From NCBI GenBank assembly GCA_036504035.1, contig DASXVV010000002.1:124001-188000 (forward strand): DNA of 64,000 nt. Direction: 5' to 3'. The position numbers and the translations under genes are program-made. The notes beneath the pieces were generated by a model, which ran no database searches, was not told where the DNA came from, and was given only the letters and a program-made list of their open reading frames with translations. Each line of letters opens with the position of its first letter. Within the stretch, counting starts at the first letter, position 1. The stretch is from Candidatus Deferrimicrobiaceae bacterium. GTDB lineage: Bacteria; Desulfobacterota; Deferrimicrobia; Deferrimicrobiales; Deferrimicrobiaceae. Shown one piece after another: positions 17,695 to 26,887 of this stretch.

Positions 17695-18529
17695 CTTCGT
17701 TCCCTTTCTCGTTATCATCCGTATTTTTCGTGCGGCCCCGCCGCATGGCGCCGATCAATTCGCCGACCGGCCCGGAGATGATGTAGCCGGTGATGGCGAA
17801 GAAGATCATGATCTGCGGCTCGGAGAAAAGCAGCAGCGTCCCGAAGATGAACACGACCAGCGTGTTGAACGGCCGCTTCAGGAACGGGTCGAGATCCTTG
17901 AAGCTGTTGAATTTCACCGTGCTGACCATCAGGAACGCCAAAATGTAGATGGCCAGCAGCACCACGAAGGGCCGGTAGGCGTCCATGGCCGCCGAGACGC
18001 CGGACAGCCACCCCAGAATATCTGAGCGCGATCCCCCGCTCTCGATCTCGATGTGCTGCAGGTAGGTGATGAAGAGGATGCACGACGCCACGAAGGTGGC
18101 GGCCGCCGGGATCGGCAGCCCGTTGAACTTCCCCTTCTCGACCGTGTTGACCTGCACGTTGAAGCGCGCCAGCCGCAGCGCCCCGCACACGAGGAACAGG
18201 AACGCCGCGAGCCAGCCCCACCGGTCGAACGGCGACAGCGCCCACCCGTAGACCAGGAACGCCGGCGCGACGCCGAAGGAAACCAGGTCGGCGAGCGAAT
18301 CGTACTCGACGCCGAACCGGGTGGTCGTATGCGTCATGCGCGCCACGCGGCCGTCGAGGCCGTCGAGCACCACGCCCGCGATGATGGCGAAGGCCGCATG
18401 TTCGTACCGCCCGAAATGGGTCTGGACGATCGAATAGAACCCGGCGAACAGCGAACCCGACGTGATCAGGTTCGGCAGGACGTAGACCCCTTTGCGGAGA
18501 CTGTCCCCCGCGCGATGCCTGCGGCTCAA
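17675..18529 (-). CDS. pssA: CDP-diacylglycerol-serine O-phosphatidyltransferase
   Basis: 284 aa, several membrane helices. It makes phosphatidylserine from CDP-diacylglycerol and serine. The CDP-alcohol phosphotransferase signature is intact as [10 protein letters not shown], followed eight residues later by G...D...D in [15 protein letters not shown] (residues about 57-86). It overlaps psd by 4 bp upstream and leuC by 20 bp downstream. It supplies the substrate for the adjacent psd product. Confidence 0.96.
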   Translation of the reverse strand: MSRRHRAGDSLRKGVYVLPNLITSGSLFAGFYSIVQTHFGRYEHAAFAIIAGVVLDGLDGRVARMTHTTTRFGVEYDSLADLVSFGVAPAFLVYGWALSPFDRWGWLAAFLFLVCGALRLARFNVQVNTVEKGKFNGLPIPAAATFVASCILFITYLQHIEIESGGSRSDILGWLSGVSAAMDAYRPFVVLLAIYILAFLMVSTVKFNSFKDLDPFLKRPFNTLVVFIFGTLLLFSEPQIMIFFAITGYIISGPVGELIGAMRRGRTKNTDDNEKGNEDGHDAD

Positions 18530-19161
18530 TGCAACACCCCGATGATCGTTTCGCCCGCGATCGTCTTGTCGCCTACCTGGATGCCGGCGGCGAAGGACGG
18601 GGGCAGGTAGACGTCGACGCGCGATCCGAAGCGGATGAGCCCGACGCGCCCGCCCCGCCGGACCGGGTCGCCCGGCTTGACGTCGCAGACGATGCGGCGC
18701 GCGATGAATCCGGCGATCTGGACATAGGTCACGGGCACGCCGCCCGGCGTCTCGATCGTCACGCCGTTCTGTTCGTTTTCGAGGGACGCCTTCTCGGCGT
18801 TGGCCGCGAAGTACTTCCCTTTATTATAAAGCACCCGGGTCACCCGCCCTGCGACGGGCGCCCGGTTGACATGCACGTTGAGCGGGGTCATGAAGATGCA
18901 CACCCGCTTGCCGGGGGCGTCGAGGTATCGGCCCGCCGGCACATCGCCGACGTCGATGACGGTGCCGTCGGCCGGCGCGAGGACGCTGCCGCCCGGATCG
19001 GGCGGCGGCGTCCGCACGGGATTGCGGAAGAACCAGAGCGAGAAGGCGGACAGCAGCAGCAGGACCGCCGCCGCAGGCCACCCCCGCGGGTACAACCACC
19101 ACACCGCGGCGCCCAGGACGAGCGGCACCAGGATGAAGGGCCACCCCTCGGGGGCGATCAT
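18526..19161 (-). CDS. psd: Phosphatidylserine decarboxylase proenzyme (short type)
   Basis: About 211 aa from the ATG of MIAPEGWPF; an in-frame GTG at 19206, nearly abutting the ilvC stop, is an alternative start. It decarboxylates phosphatidylserine to phosphatidylethanolamine. Two N-terminal hydrophobic segments precede the catalytic region with VLAPADGTVIDVG, FMTPLNVHVNRAPVAG and the self-cleavage site in LIRFGSRVDVYLP, where Gly-Ser cleavage creates the pyruvoyl group. Neighbouring pssA encodes the previous step. Confidence 0.95.
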   Translation of the reverse strand: MIAPEGWPFILVPLVLGAAVWWLYPRGWPAAAVLLLLSAFSLWFFRNPVRTPPPDPGGSVLAPADGTVIDVGDVPAGRYLDAPGKRVCIFMTPLNVHVNRAPVAGRVTRVLYNKGKYFAANAEKASLENEQNGVTIETPGGVPVTYVQIAGFIARRIVCDVKPGDPVRRGGRVGLIRFGSRVDVYLPPSFAAGIQVGDKTIAGETIIGVLH

Positions 19162-19209
19162 GCCGCCCGCCCCCCGCAGCGGACTTTCGGGACTCAAACC
19201 GCCCACTCC

Positions 19210-20226
19210 CTAGTTCTTGTTCTTGTCGACGATCTTGTCTTTCATCCAGGGCATCAGCGCGCGCAGCCGGGCGCCGACGGCCTCGATCGAGTGCTCCTGG
19301 CCCTGGCGGGCCAGCGCGTTGAAGCGCGGGCGGCCGACCTGGTTCTCGAGCAGCCACTCGCGGGCGAAGGTGCCATCCTGGATCTCGGCCAGGATCTGGC
19401 GCATCTCGTCCTTGGTGTCTTCGTTGACGACGCGGGGACCGCGCGTCAGGTCGCCGTACTCGGCGGTGTTGCTGACCGAGTAGCGCATGTTGGCGATGCC
19501 GCCTTCATACATGAGGTCGACGATGAGCTTGAGCTCGTGGAGGCACTCGAAATAGGCCATCTCGGGCGCGTAGCCCGCCTCGACCAGCACCTCGAAGCCG
19601 GCCGTGACCAGCGCCGACGCGCCGCCGCAAAGCACGGCCTGCTCGCCGAACAGGTCGGTCTCGGTCTCTTCCCGGAAGGTGGTCTCGATGACGCCGGCGC
19701 GCGCGCCGCCGATGCCCGCCGCGTAGGACAGCGCCAGGTCGCGGCTCTCGCCGGACGGGTCCTGGTGGATCGCGATCAATGCCGGGACGCCCTGTCCCTT
19801 GACGTACTGCGCGCGGACCAGGTGGCCCGGCCCCTTGGGAGCGACCAGGAAGACGTTGTTGTCTTTCCGGGGGACGATCTGCCCGAAGTGGATGGCGAAC
19901 CCGTGCGCGAACACCAGGCTGGCGCCCTGCTTGAGGTTCGGGGCGATCTCGTCGCGATAGATCGCCGCCTGGTGCTCGTCGGGCAAAAGCAGCATCACGA
20001 CGTCGGCCTTCGCGGTGGCCTCGGCGACCGTGGCGACGTCGAGACCCGCTTCCTTGGCCTTGCGGACGCTGTCGCTCTCGGGACGGAGGCCGACGATCAC
20101 CTTGACGCCGCTCTCTTTCAGGTTGTTGGCGTGGGCGTGCCCCTGGCTTCCGTAGCCCAGGATCGCGACCGTCTTTTTCTTGATCAGCTCGGGACGGGTG
20201 TCGCTCTCGTGGTAGACCTTGACCAT
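19210..20226 (-). CDS. ilvC: Ketol-acid reductoisomerase
   Basis: 338 aa class I enzyme; isomerises and reduces acetolactate and acetohydroxybutyrate in valine and isoleucine synthesis. The NADPH-binding motif [17 protein letters not shown], the metal/substrate region [11 protein letters not shown] and [17 protein letters not shown] are intact. The ATG of MVKVYHES is preceded at proper distance by GGAGG, which decides against the upstream in-frame ATG. Downstream of ilvN by about 55 bp. Confidence 0.98.
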   Translation of the reverse strand: MVKVYHESDTRPELIKKKTVAILGYGSQGHAHANNLKESGVKVIVGLRPESDSVRKAKEAGLDVATVAEATAKADVVMLLLPDEHQAAIYRDEIAPNLKQGASLVFAHGFAIHFGQIVPRKDNNVFLVAPKGPGHLVRAQYVKGQGVPALIAIHQDPSGESRDLALSYAAGIGGARAGVIETTFREETETDLFGEQAVLCGGASALVTAGFEVLVEAGYAPEMAYFECLHELKLIVDLMYEGGIANMRYSVSNTAEYGDLTRGPRVVNEDTKDEMRQILAEIQDGTFAREWLLENQVGRPRFNALARQGQEHSIEAVGARLRALMPWMKDKIVDKNKN

Positions 20227-20281
20227 GTTCTTTTCCTCCATTTATGGGATCTGTTTCGTCGATTGACGGATCGGTCGGGGG

Positions 20282-20755
20282 TCACCCGCGTGCGATGGCG
20301 ATCTTGCCGGTCCTCACGATGTCCTTGATGCCGACGGGACGCAGGAGCGCGAGGAAGGCGTCGACCTTCGCCTCGTCCCCCGTCATCTCGATGGTGTAGC
20401 TGCGCGGCGCGACGTCGACGATCTTCCCGCGGAAGATGTCGACCAGGCGGAGCACCTCGGTGCGCGTCTCGTTCTCGGCGTTGACCTTGACCATGATCAT
20501 CTCGCGGTCGACCGTGTCGGTCCCGGAGAAGTCGACCACCTTGATCACCGGGATCAGCTTGTTGAGCTGCTTGAGGATCTGTTCGATGATCTGGTCGTTG
20601 CCGACCGTGACGATCGTCATGCGCGAGATGGTCGGGTCGGCCGTCTCGGCGACGGAGAGCGATTCGATGTTGAAGCCGCGGCCGGAAAAGAGCCCCGCGA
20701 CCCGGGAGAGCACCCCGAATTCGTTTTCGACCAGGACTGATATGGTATGTCGCAT
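20282..20755 (-). CDS. ilvN: Acetolactate synthase small (regulatory) subunit
   Basis: 157 aa. The N-terminal ACT domain (HTISVLVENEFGVLSRVAGLFSGRGFNIESL) is followed by the ALS_ss C-terminal domain. It stimulates IlvB and mediates feedback inhibition by valine. I start at the ATG of MRHTISVL, 8 nt after AGGAGG, rather than two codons upstream. It is separated from ilvB by an inserted inverted-repeat element. Confidence 0.97.
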   Translation of the reverse strand: MRHTISVLVENEFGVLSRVAGLFSGRGFNIESLSVAETADPTISRMTIVTVGNDQIIEQILKQLNKLIPVIKVVDFSGTDTVDREMIMVKVNAENETRTEVLRLVDIFRGKIVDVAPRSYTIEMTGDEAKVDAFLALLRPVGIKDIVRTGKIAIARG

Positions 20756-20769
20756 CGGCATCCCCTCCT

Positions 20770-20952
20770 AGGGCCTGGCCATGGATAAGTTGGCCGAGAT
20801 TGCGCACAGATTTAGGGCAGATTCGGCTTGAGCCGATTGAGCCAAACCGGAGGCGTAGTTGAAACTACGGTGAGGATTTGGCGATTGAGGCTCATCCGAA
20901 GGTGCCCTGAAGATGGGATGCAAGATGGTCAGGTTATCCATGGCCAGGCCCT
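20770..20952. mobile_element. MITE-like element with perfect 19-bp terminal inverted repeats
   Basis: 183 bp bounded by AGGGCCTGGCCATGGATAA at 20770-20788 and its exact reverse complement at 20934-20952. The interior has further hairpins (CGTAGT-TGAA-ACTACG; CGGCTTGAGCCG) and no gene. It fills the ilvB-ilvN gap. Its last base is also the first base, on the minus strand the last, of the ilvB TAA stop. A target-site duplication is not clear. No transposase is encoded, so it would be non-autonomous. Confidence 0.75.
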
Positions 20953-22646
20953 TAGACCAGCAACATGTCGGTGAGCGCCGCGCCTGCCGGCACCATCGGG
21001 TAGACGAGCTCGTTGGGATCGGTCTGGATGTCGATCATCACCGGGCCCGGGGTCGCGAAGCCCTTCCTGAGCACGCCCTCGACCTCCTCGGGCTTCGTGG
21101 CGCGGAAGCCGGCGGCGCCGTACGCCTCGGCCAGCTTGACGAAATCGGGGATCTGCGGAAGGCAGGTCTGCGAGTATTTCGCGTCGAAGAACAGCTCCTG
21201 CCACTGGCGGACCATGCCCAGCGCCCCGTTGTTGAGGATGACCACCTTGACCGGCAGCCGGTATTGCATGGCGGTTGCCAGCTCCTGGATGTTCATCTGG
21301 ATGCTGCCGTCGCCCGCGATGTCGATGACGAGCGCGCCGGGCAGCGCCACCTGGGCGCCGATCGCGGCCGGCAGCCCGAAGCCCATGGTGCCGAGCCCGC
21401 CCGAGGACAGGAAGGTGCGCGGCTTGTCGTACTTGTAGAACTGCGCCGCGAACATCTGGTGCTGCCCCACCTCGGTGGCGATGACCGCCTTCCCCTTCGT
21501 CAGCTCGTAGATCTTCTCGACCACGAACTTGGGATTGATCTTGCCCTTGCCCTGCTTGTACCGCATCGGATGCGTCGCTTCCCAGCGGGCGATCTCATCG
21601 CGCCACGGAGCGACCCGCTTTTTGCAGGCCGCGGCCACCTTCGGCGCCTTGGCCAGCTTGAGCATCTTCTTGAGGACGTCCTTGACGTCGCCGACGATCG
21701 GGATGTCGACCCGCACGTTTTTCTGGATCGAGGTGGGATCGATGTCGATGTGGACGATCTTGGCGTGCGGCGCGAAGGCGGCGATCTTGCCGGTGACGCG
21801 GTCGTCGAAGCGGGCGCCCACGGCGAGGATGATGTCGCTGTGGGAGATCGCCATGTTGGCCGCGTAGGTGCCGTGCATGCCGAGCATCCCCATGCAGAGC
21901 GGGTCGGTGCCCGGGAAGGCGCCCATCCCCATCAGCGTGGTGGTAACCGGGATGCCGAGGAGGCGCGCGAACTCGGTCAGCTCGGCCGCCGCGTTGGAGA
22001 GGATGACGCCGCCCCCGACGTAGAGGACCGGCTTCTCCCTTTCCTCGAGCAGCCGCATGGCGCTCTCGACCTGCTTGGGGTGCCCCTCGTAATTGGGATT
22101 GTAGCCGCGGAGCTTGACCTCCTTGGGCATGGCGTACTCGGCAGAGGCCATGAGGACGTCTTTGGGCATGTCGACGAGCACGGGCCCCGGGCGCCCGGTG
22201 GAAGCGATGTAGAACGCCTCTTTCATCACGCGCGCCAGGTCGGCCGTGTCCTTGACCAGGAAGTTGTGCTTCGTGCAGGGGCGCGTGATGCCGACGATGT
22301 CGGCCTCTTGGAACGCGTCGTTGCCGATGAGCGGTGTGGGGACCTGCCCCGAGAAGACCACGATCGGGATGGAATCCATGTAGGCGGTGGCGAGACCGGT
22401 GACGGTGTTGGTCGCGCCCGGCCCGGAGGTGACGAGGCAGACGCCGACCTTGCCCGAGGCGCGGGCGAATCCGTCGGCCATGTGGACCGCGCCCTGCTCG
22501 TGACGCGGCAGCAGATGGCGGACCTTGGTGTTCTTGAACAGCTCGTCGTAGATGTTGATGACGGAGCCGCCGGGATAGCCGAAGATCACGTCGACGCCGA
22601 GGTCGGCCAGCCCCTTGACGAATATTTCCGCACCGGTCAGTTTCAC
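20952..22646 (-). CDS. ilvB: Acetolactate synthase large (catalytic) subunit
   Basis: 564 aa, ThDP-dependent. It condenses pyruvate with pyruvate or 2-oxobutyrate. N-terminal [35 protein letters not shown] and [19 protein letters not shown] are typical, and the C-terminal ThDP motif [17 protein letters not shown]...NN is present. The start is the GTG of VKLTGAEIF at 22646, which has AAAGGGGG upstream; the longer frame overlaps ilvD and matches nothing. The stop codon abuts the MITE-like element. Confidence 0.97.
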   Translation of the reverse strand: MKLTGAEIFVKGLADLGVDVIFGYPGGSVINIYDELFKNTKVRHLLPRHEQGAVHMADGFARASGKVGVCLVTSGPGATNTVTGLATAYMDSIPIVVFSGQVPTPLIGNDAFQEADIVGITRPCTKHNFLVKDTADLARVMKEAFYIASTGRPGPVLVDMPKDVLMASAEYAMPKEVKLRGYNPNYEGHPKQVESAMRLLEEREKPVLYVGGGVILSNAAAELTEFARLLGIPVTTTLMGMGAFPGTDPLCMGMLGMHGTYAANMAISHSDIILAVGARFDDRVTGKIAAFAPHAKIVHIDIDPTSIQKNVRVDIPIVGDVKDVLKKMLKLAKAPKVAAACKKRVAPWRDEIARWEATHPMRYKQGKGKINPKFVVEKIYELTKGKAVIATEVGQHQMFAAQFYKYDKPRTFLSSGGLGTMGFGLPAAIGAQVALPGALVIDIAGDGSIQMNIQELATAMQYRLPVKVVILNNGALGMVRQWQELFFDAKYSQTCLPQIPDFVKLAEAYGAAGFRATKPEEVEGVLRKGFATPGPVMIDIQTDPNELVYPMVPAGAALTDMLLV

Positions 22647-22692
22647 AGCGTTGCCCCCTTTCACTGCGGCCGTGCTTTCATCCAGTCGTTCG

Positions 22693-24345
22693 CTATCGGA
22701 CGACGGCCCCCTCGTCGGCCGAGCGAACCAGCTTGGCGTAGCGCGCCAGGTAACCCCGCTCGATCTTGGGGTGGGGCGCCTTCCATGTTTTCTTGCGCCG
22801 CGCCAGCTCGGCCGCGGAAACATCAAGCGTCAGCTTGCGCTTCGGGATGTCGAGGATGATCGTGTCGCCGTCCTTGACCAGCGCGATCGGCCCGCCGTCC
22901 GCCGCCTCGGGCGAGACGTGGCCGATGCAGGGGCCGCGCGTGCCGCCCGAGAAGCGCCCGTCGGTGACCAGCGCGACGCTCGTGCCCAGCCCCATCCCCA
23001 TGATGGCCGAGGTGGGCGAAAGCATCTCGCGCATGCCGGGGCCGCCCTTGGGCCCTTCGTAGCGGATGACCACGACCATGCCCGCCTTGATCTTGCCGCC
23101 CATGATGGCGGCCATCGCGTCGGCTTCGGCGTTGAACACCTTGGCTTTTCCCTTGAACTCGAACATCGACGGGTCGACCGCGGAATGCTTGACGACCGAG
23201 CCGTTGGGCGCCAGGTTGCCGGTCAGCACCGCGAGGCCCCCTTCGGGCCGGACCGGCTTGTCGAGCCGCCGGATGATGTCGTCGCCGACCGGCTTGCCCT
23301 TCTTCGCGATCTCCTTGATGTCGAAGCCCGAGACGGTCGGGTTCTTCTTGAGTTTGGGCAGCAGCCGGTTGAGGATGGCCGGGACGCCGCCGCAATACTC
23401 GACGTCTTCCATGAGGTCGGGACCGACCGGCGTCACCGTGGTGAGCTGCGGCGTTTCGCGCGCGATCCGGTCGAACTCGGAGAGCGGCAGGTCGACGCCC
23501 GCCTCGCGGGCGATGGCCAGCAGGTGGAGCACCGTGTTGGAGGAACCGCCCAGCGCGACGTCGACGCGGATGGCGTTCTCGAATGCCGCGCGGGTCATGA
23601 TCTTGCGCGCCGTAACGTTCTTGCGCACCAGCTCGACGATCCGCTCGCCGGTCGCGAAGCCGATGTGCCGCTTCTTGGCCAGCCCCGCGATGGCGGTGGC
23701 GCAGCCGGGCAGCGACATCCCCATGGTCTCGGTCAGGCACGCCATGGTGTTGGCGGTGTAGAGCCCCTGGCACGAGCCCTCGCCGGGGCACGCCTCGGCC
23801 TCGAGGTGCCGCAGCTCGGACTCCTTGATCTCGCCCCGCTGGAAGCGGCCGACCGCCTCGAAGGTGTCGTTGATGAGCGACAGCCGCCGGTTGCCCATCC
23901 GGCCGCCCTGCATGGGGCCGGCCGTCAGGACGATGCACGGGATGTCGAGCCGCGCCGCGGCCATGAGCATGCCGGGCGTGATCTTGTCGCAATTGGTCAG
24001 CAGGATGAGGCCGTCGAGCGCGTGCGCCTCGGCGACGGATTCGACCATGTCGGCGACCAGCTCGCGCAGCGGCAGCGAGTAGTGCATGCCGGCATGGCCC
24101 ATCGCGATGCCGTCGCAGACCGCGGGGACACCGAAGATGAACGGGTAGCCGCCTCCCGCGTGGACGCCGTTCTCGGCAACCCGCTCGAGCGCCCGCATCC
24201 CGACGTGGCCGGGCACGAGGTCGGTGAACGACGACGCGATTCCGATGAACGGCTTGCCCATCGATTCCTGGGGAACGCCTGCGGCGCAGTAGAGCGCCCG
24301 CGCGGGCATCCGCTCCAATCCTTTTTTCGTCCGGTCACTTCGCAT
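22693..24345 (-). CDS. ilvD: Dihydroxy-acid dehydratase
   Basis: 550 aa Fe-S dehydratase for valine/isoleucine/leucine synthesis. Diagnostic motifs are [38 protein letters not shown] with cluster Cys, and [22 protein letters not shown]. The ATG of MRSDRTKKG is preferred over a GTG three codons earlier. It is the first gene of the minus-strand ilv-psd-pssA-leu-asd operon. Confidence 0.97.
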   Translation of the reverse strand: MRSDRTKKGLERMPARALYCAAGVPQESMGKPFIGIASSFTDLVPGHVGMRALERVAENGVHAGGGYPFIFGVPAVCDGIAMGHAGMHYSLPLRELVADMVESVAEAHALDGLILLTNCDKITPGMLMAAARLDIPCIVLTAGPMQGGRMGNRRLSLINDTFEAVGRFQRGEIKESELRHLEAEACPGEGSCQGLYTANTMACLTETMGMSLPGCATAIAGLAKKRHIGFATGERIVELVRKNVTARKIMTRAAFENAIRVDVALGGSSNTVLHLLAIAREAGVDLPLSEFDRIARETPQLTTVTPVGPDLMEDVEYCGGVPAILNRLLPKLKKNPTVSGFDIKEIAKKGKPVGDDIIRRLDKPVRPEGGLAVLTGNLAPNGSVVKHSAVDPSMFEFKGKAKVFNAEADAMAAIMGGKIKAGMVVVIRYEGPKGGPGMREMLSPTSAIMGMGLGTSVALVTDGRFSGGTRGPCIGHVSPEAADGGPIALVKDGDTIILDIPKRKLTLDVSAAELARRKKTWKAPHPKIERGYLARYAKLVRSADEGAVVR

Positions 24346-24367
24346 GGTTATCACCCTTTCCAGACGG

Positions 24368-24419
24368 CAAATACAAAAACGCCGCCGCAGGGCCCCCCGA
24401 AATTGGCGGGCCCTGCGTA
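24368..24419 (-). terminator. Rho-independent terminator after the YdcH/DUF465 gene
   Basis: On the minus strand, GCAGGGCCC and GGGCCCTGC form a perfect 9-bp stem around a short loop, followed by GGCGGCG and a TTTTTGTATTT run. It lies between the DUF465 stop and ilvD, separating the two transcripts; the ilvD promoter must lie in the same about 100 bp. Confidence 0.75.
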
Positions 24420-24449
24420 GCGATCGCTCGTTTCGTCGAGATGAGCGGC

Positions 24450-24668
24450 TTACTGCGCGTTCAGTAGTTCGGCGATCTTGTCTTTCTTGGCCAGCTTCAG
24501 TTTCTGAAGGCGTTTCCGCTCGACCTCTTCATCGGGGAGGAGGTAGACTTTCCGGTCGAGTTCCCGGAGCGCATCGTCGAGAACCCGATGCTCTTCGACC
24601 AGTTCCCGGATCCCGGGATCGTCCACGATCAGTGCTGCCAGCTTGGCGTCCATGGTGGCCTGGTCCAT
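24450..24668 (-). CDS. YdcH/DUF465 family small protein
   Basis: 72 aa starting at the ATG of MDQATMDAK, 5 nt after GGAGG. It is a short helical protein: [41 protein letters not shown]-type sequence is the DUF465 signature (mid-chain, residues about 25-65). Function unknown. It stands alone between the hipBA pair and the ilv operon with its own terminator. Confidence 0.9.
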   Translation of the reverse strand: MDQATMDAKLAALIVDDPGIRELVEEHRVLDDALRELDRKVYLLPDEEVERKRLQKLKLAKKDKIAELLNAQ

Positions 24669-24818
24669 CGTCACCTCCGTGACTGGATAGTGGTAGTTCA
24701 GTCTAACAAAGGAAGGGCCATATTACAAAGCCCGCCGGAAAGCGCGCATTTTGCCCCCGACCGCGACGGTCCCGCCCTCGGGAGGGCGCCGCCAAGCGAG
24801 GGATACAGTCGGCCCCTG

Positions 24819-26027
24819 CTACGGAAGGGTCTTCGGGTGCGCCGAAAGTCCCTCCAACCCGGCCCGCCACGCCGCGAGCATCCCCTCTCCGACAGGGACG
24901 AACCCGGGATGATCGGCCATGTAACGCCGTACTTCGTTTTGCGTTCCGTCGACCGCATCCACAACGCGGTCGATGATCTCGCGTGCCTTTCCCGGCGGGA
25001 TGGAAAGGTGGAGAACGGCGAACTTCTCGAGCGTTTTCCGGGGCCACCAGATCTTTCGTCCCTCGAGCGTCAACGCCGGAACGTCGCTCTTCAGGTACGC
25101 GGTCGTCGTCACGATGTCATAAACCGGCGCAAGGCGGACCGGCCCCTTCGCATCGTCATAAAGGACGCCGAAGTTCTTCAGGTGCGCATCGCCGTTGCGG
25201 ACGGCCACGGAGAGAACCAGGGCACCGAAGAACCTTTCCCGCGCCTCGGTCCGATGTTCCGGCGACACGAAATCGGCGATCGACTTCGCCGCCCTCTCGT
25301 AGCTCCCGGCATACTTGCCGTCGGTCCCCAACCCCTGCAACGAACAGAAATCCTCGAAGCCGTGCGACGACCCATCAGGACCGATGTCGAACCGCTTCAT
25401 CACAAAAAGACCGCCGTTCTCAGCAAGATGAAATTCGGGAGTCGCCAGCCCCGCCTTCCGCGCCGCCGTCATGCAGAGGAACTCGTTTGCCCCGAGCTGG
25501 GGAAATTCGCCTCCCCACGACTTGACGATGAAGCCGGAAGAAACCGCCGTCGCCCGTTCGGTCGCCGGGAGAAGGACCTTCGGTTGGACGCCGGAAACCC
25601 CGGACCGAAGCGCGTAGCGAGCGACGAGTTCATTGAACAGTTCGATCGCGTCGGGGAACGAAAGTATCTCCTCCAGCGACTCGGGCTCGGAGGGGAACAT
25701 CGGCGCGTCGTCTTCCACGCGCGAAAAACGATTTCTCCCGATCGGGTTCCCGCCGACGATTCGGAGGACCGTCAGATCGTCGGTCCCGGCGACCTTCGCG
25801 ATCGCACTCCGCACCGCGACAAGCAGCGCCCCTTCGGGAAGATTCATCTGGAATACGGGATGGAGGTCACGGCTCTGCCAACTCCTGAGCCGAACCGGCA
25901 TCGTCAGGGAGACCGCGTCGGACGGCAAGGCGTCGGGATGATACGCAAACACATAATCGTCGGCCCGCTCGAGCCTCCCTGCCTTGCGGAGTCCGACCCA
26001 GACCGCCAGGGACCGAATCCCGGCCAT
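24819..26027 (-). CDS. hipA: HipA-family toxin kinase
   Basis: 402 aa Ser/Thr kinase-fold toxin of a type II toxin-antitoxin pair. An N-terminal coupling domain (FQMNLPEGALLVAVR) precedes the HipA kinase core with SGVQPKVLL, catalytic loop AVRNGDAHLKNFGVLYDD (Asp) and metal-binding LAPVYDIVTTTAY. E. coli HipA phosphorylates glutamyl-tRNA synthetase; the target here is unknown. All recognisable core residues are present, so it is probably active. It follows hipB by 3 bp. Confidence 0.92.
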   Translation of the reverse strand: MAGIRSLAVWVGLRKAGRLERADDYVFAYHPDALPSDAVSLTMPVRLRSWQSRDLHPVFQMNLPEGALLVAVRSAIAKVAGTDDLTVLRIVGGNPIGRNRFSRVEDDAPMFPSEPESLEEILSFPDAIELFNELVARYALRSGVSGVQPKVLLPATERATAVSSGFIVKSWGGEFPQLGANEFLCMTAARKAGLATPEFHLAENGGLFVMKRFDIGPDGSSHGFEDFCSLQGLGTDGKYAGSYERAAKSIADFVSPEHRTEARERFFGALVLSVAVRNGDAHLKNFGVLYDDAKGPVRLAPVYDIVTTTAYLKSDVPALTLEGRKIWWPRKTLEKFAVLHLSIPPGKAREIIDRVVDAVDGTQNEVRRYMADHPGFVPVGEGMLAAWRAGLEGLSAHPKTLP

Positions 26028-26030
26028 CGC

Positions 26031-26276
26031 CTACCGTTCCTCCCGGATCTCTTCAAGCGTAGGCGGAGCCCCCGCGGGTCTCGTTGTCAGCTCAAGTCCC
26101 AACCGGTCGAGGATTCGAATCACCTTCCGGATGCCCAGTTCCTGAACCTTGCCGCTTTCGAGCAAGGAGAGGGTTGTCCGGGAGATTCCGACCTCGGCGG
26201 CAAGCGTCGCCTGCGTCAGGCCCTTCCCCTTCCTGGCCTCAAGCAGCTGATTTCCGATCCTCTTCAAATCATCCAT
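26031..26276 (-). CDS. hipB: HipB-like XRE-family antitoxin/repressor
   Basis: 81 aa helix-turn-helix protein: LTQATLAAEVGISRTTLSLLESGKVQ is a standard XRE HTH (residues about 20-46). It precedes hipA and would neutralise it and repress the operon. The ATG at 26276 coincides with the expected transcription start from the consensus-like promoter just upstream, so it may be translated from a leaderless mRNA; no ribosome binding site is visible. Confidence 0.9.
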   Translation of the reverse strand: MDDLKRIGNQLLEARKGKGLTQATLAAEVGISRTTLSLLESGKVQELGIRKVIRILDRLGLELTTRPAGAPPTLEEIREER

Positions 26277-26340
26277 TTGCACATTATACGAAACATATAT
26301 TCCAAATACAACCATTATGCAGTCTATACAAAACATCTGG
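26277..26340 (-). promoter_or_regulatory. hipBA promoter with repeated operator-like motif
   Basis: On the minus strand, TTGTAT (26306-26311) and TATAAT (26283-26288) are separated by exactly 17 bp. A motif read on the plus strand as TATACGAAACAT (26285-26296) recurs as TATACAAAACAT (26325-26336), 40 bp apart, one copy overlapping the -10. This would suit HipB autorepression. Confidence 0.7.
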
Positions 26341-26887
26341 GATATCCCGGCCGCAGAAGGGAATACGGAACTCGCGCTGCTGCGGAATATCGCCCCGGGC
26401 GTCACCGCTGCTCGCCGCCTTCCCTAGCCCAGCAGGAAGTCGAAGTCCTCCCGCGTGATGGCTCCGCCGCCGCTTCCCCCTGCATCCTCCAGCAGTTCTT
26501 GGAACAGCTGCCGCTTGCGGCGGAGGCACGTGCGGGGGGAATGGGCGCAGCCCTGGACTCGGGGGAGATCATCGTCATGGCAAGCGGGACACCGGTTCAG
26601 GACCCGGCCATGGTGTCGAGCAACGCATTCATGGCGGGAGTCGGGGGCATGGGAATGCATTATCCGTCAGAAGTACCCTGTCTGGAAATGGTCGGCCATC
26701 CGGGCCGGCATCATGGAAATCGCCGATTTCAACGCCTCGAATTCGCTCAAAAGCAACTTTCCGGCAATTGCCTTGATCACGCCTTCGGTAACCGCGCTTT
26801 CTATCCGGCGAGTCGGGCGGGGAATGCCCCCAAGAACGTATTGTAATTCGAATTGACAATATGTGCCAAAATGCATAACCTTTCGTT
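26337..26887. other. Gene-poor stretch between hipB and the AAA ATPase, with coding remnants
   Basis: About 550 bp without a convincing intact gene. Two minus-strand frames, 26424-26660 (78 codons, ending LFQELLEDAGGSGGGAIT...DFLLG) and 26667-26876 (69 codons, with IAGKLLLSEFEALKSAISMM), have codon-like composition and could be small genes. More likely they are decayed pieces of a lost gene, because a second frame in the first stretch is also coding-like and broken by a stop. No family recognised. Confidence 0.4.
26853..26881 (+). promoter_or_regulatory. Promoter of the AAA/DUF4143 ATPase gene
   Basis: TTGACA at 26853-26858, 17 bp, then TAACCT at 26876-26881. The predicted start of transcription falls at the gene's ATG (26888), which lacks a ribosome binding site, so the message may be leaderless. 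Confidence 0.5.

Noticed and set aside
18529-20328. Plus-strand frame of about 600 codons opposite psd and ilvC
   Set aside because: It is the antisense shadow of two well-recognised enzymes, with no family features of its own; the same applies to the frames opposite ilvB (20913-22859) and ilvD (22615-24420).
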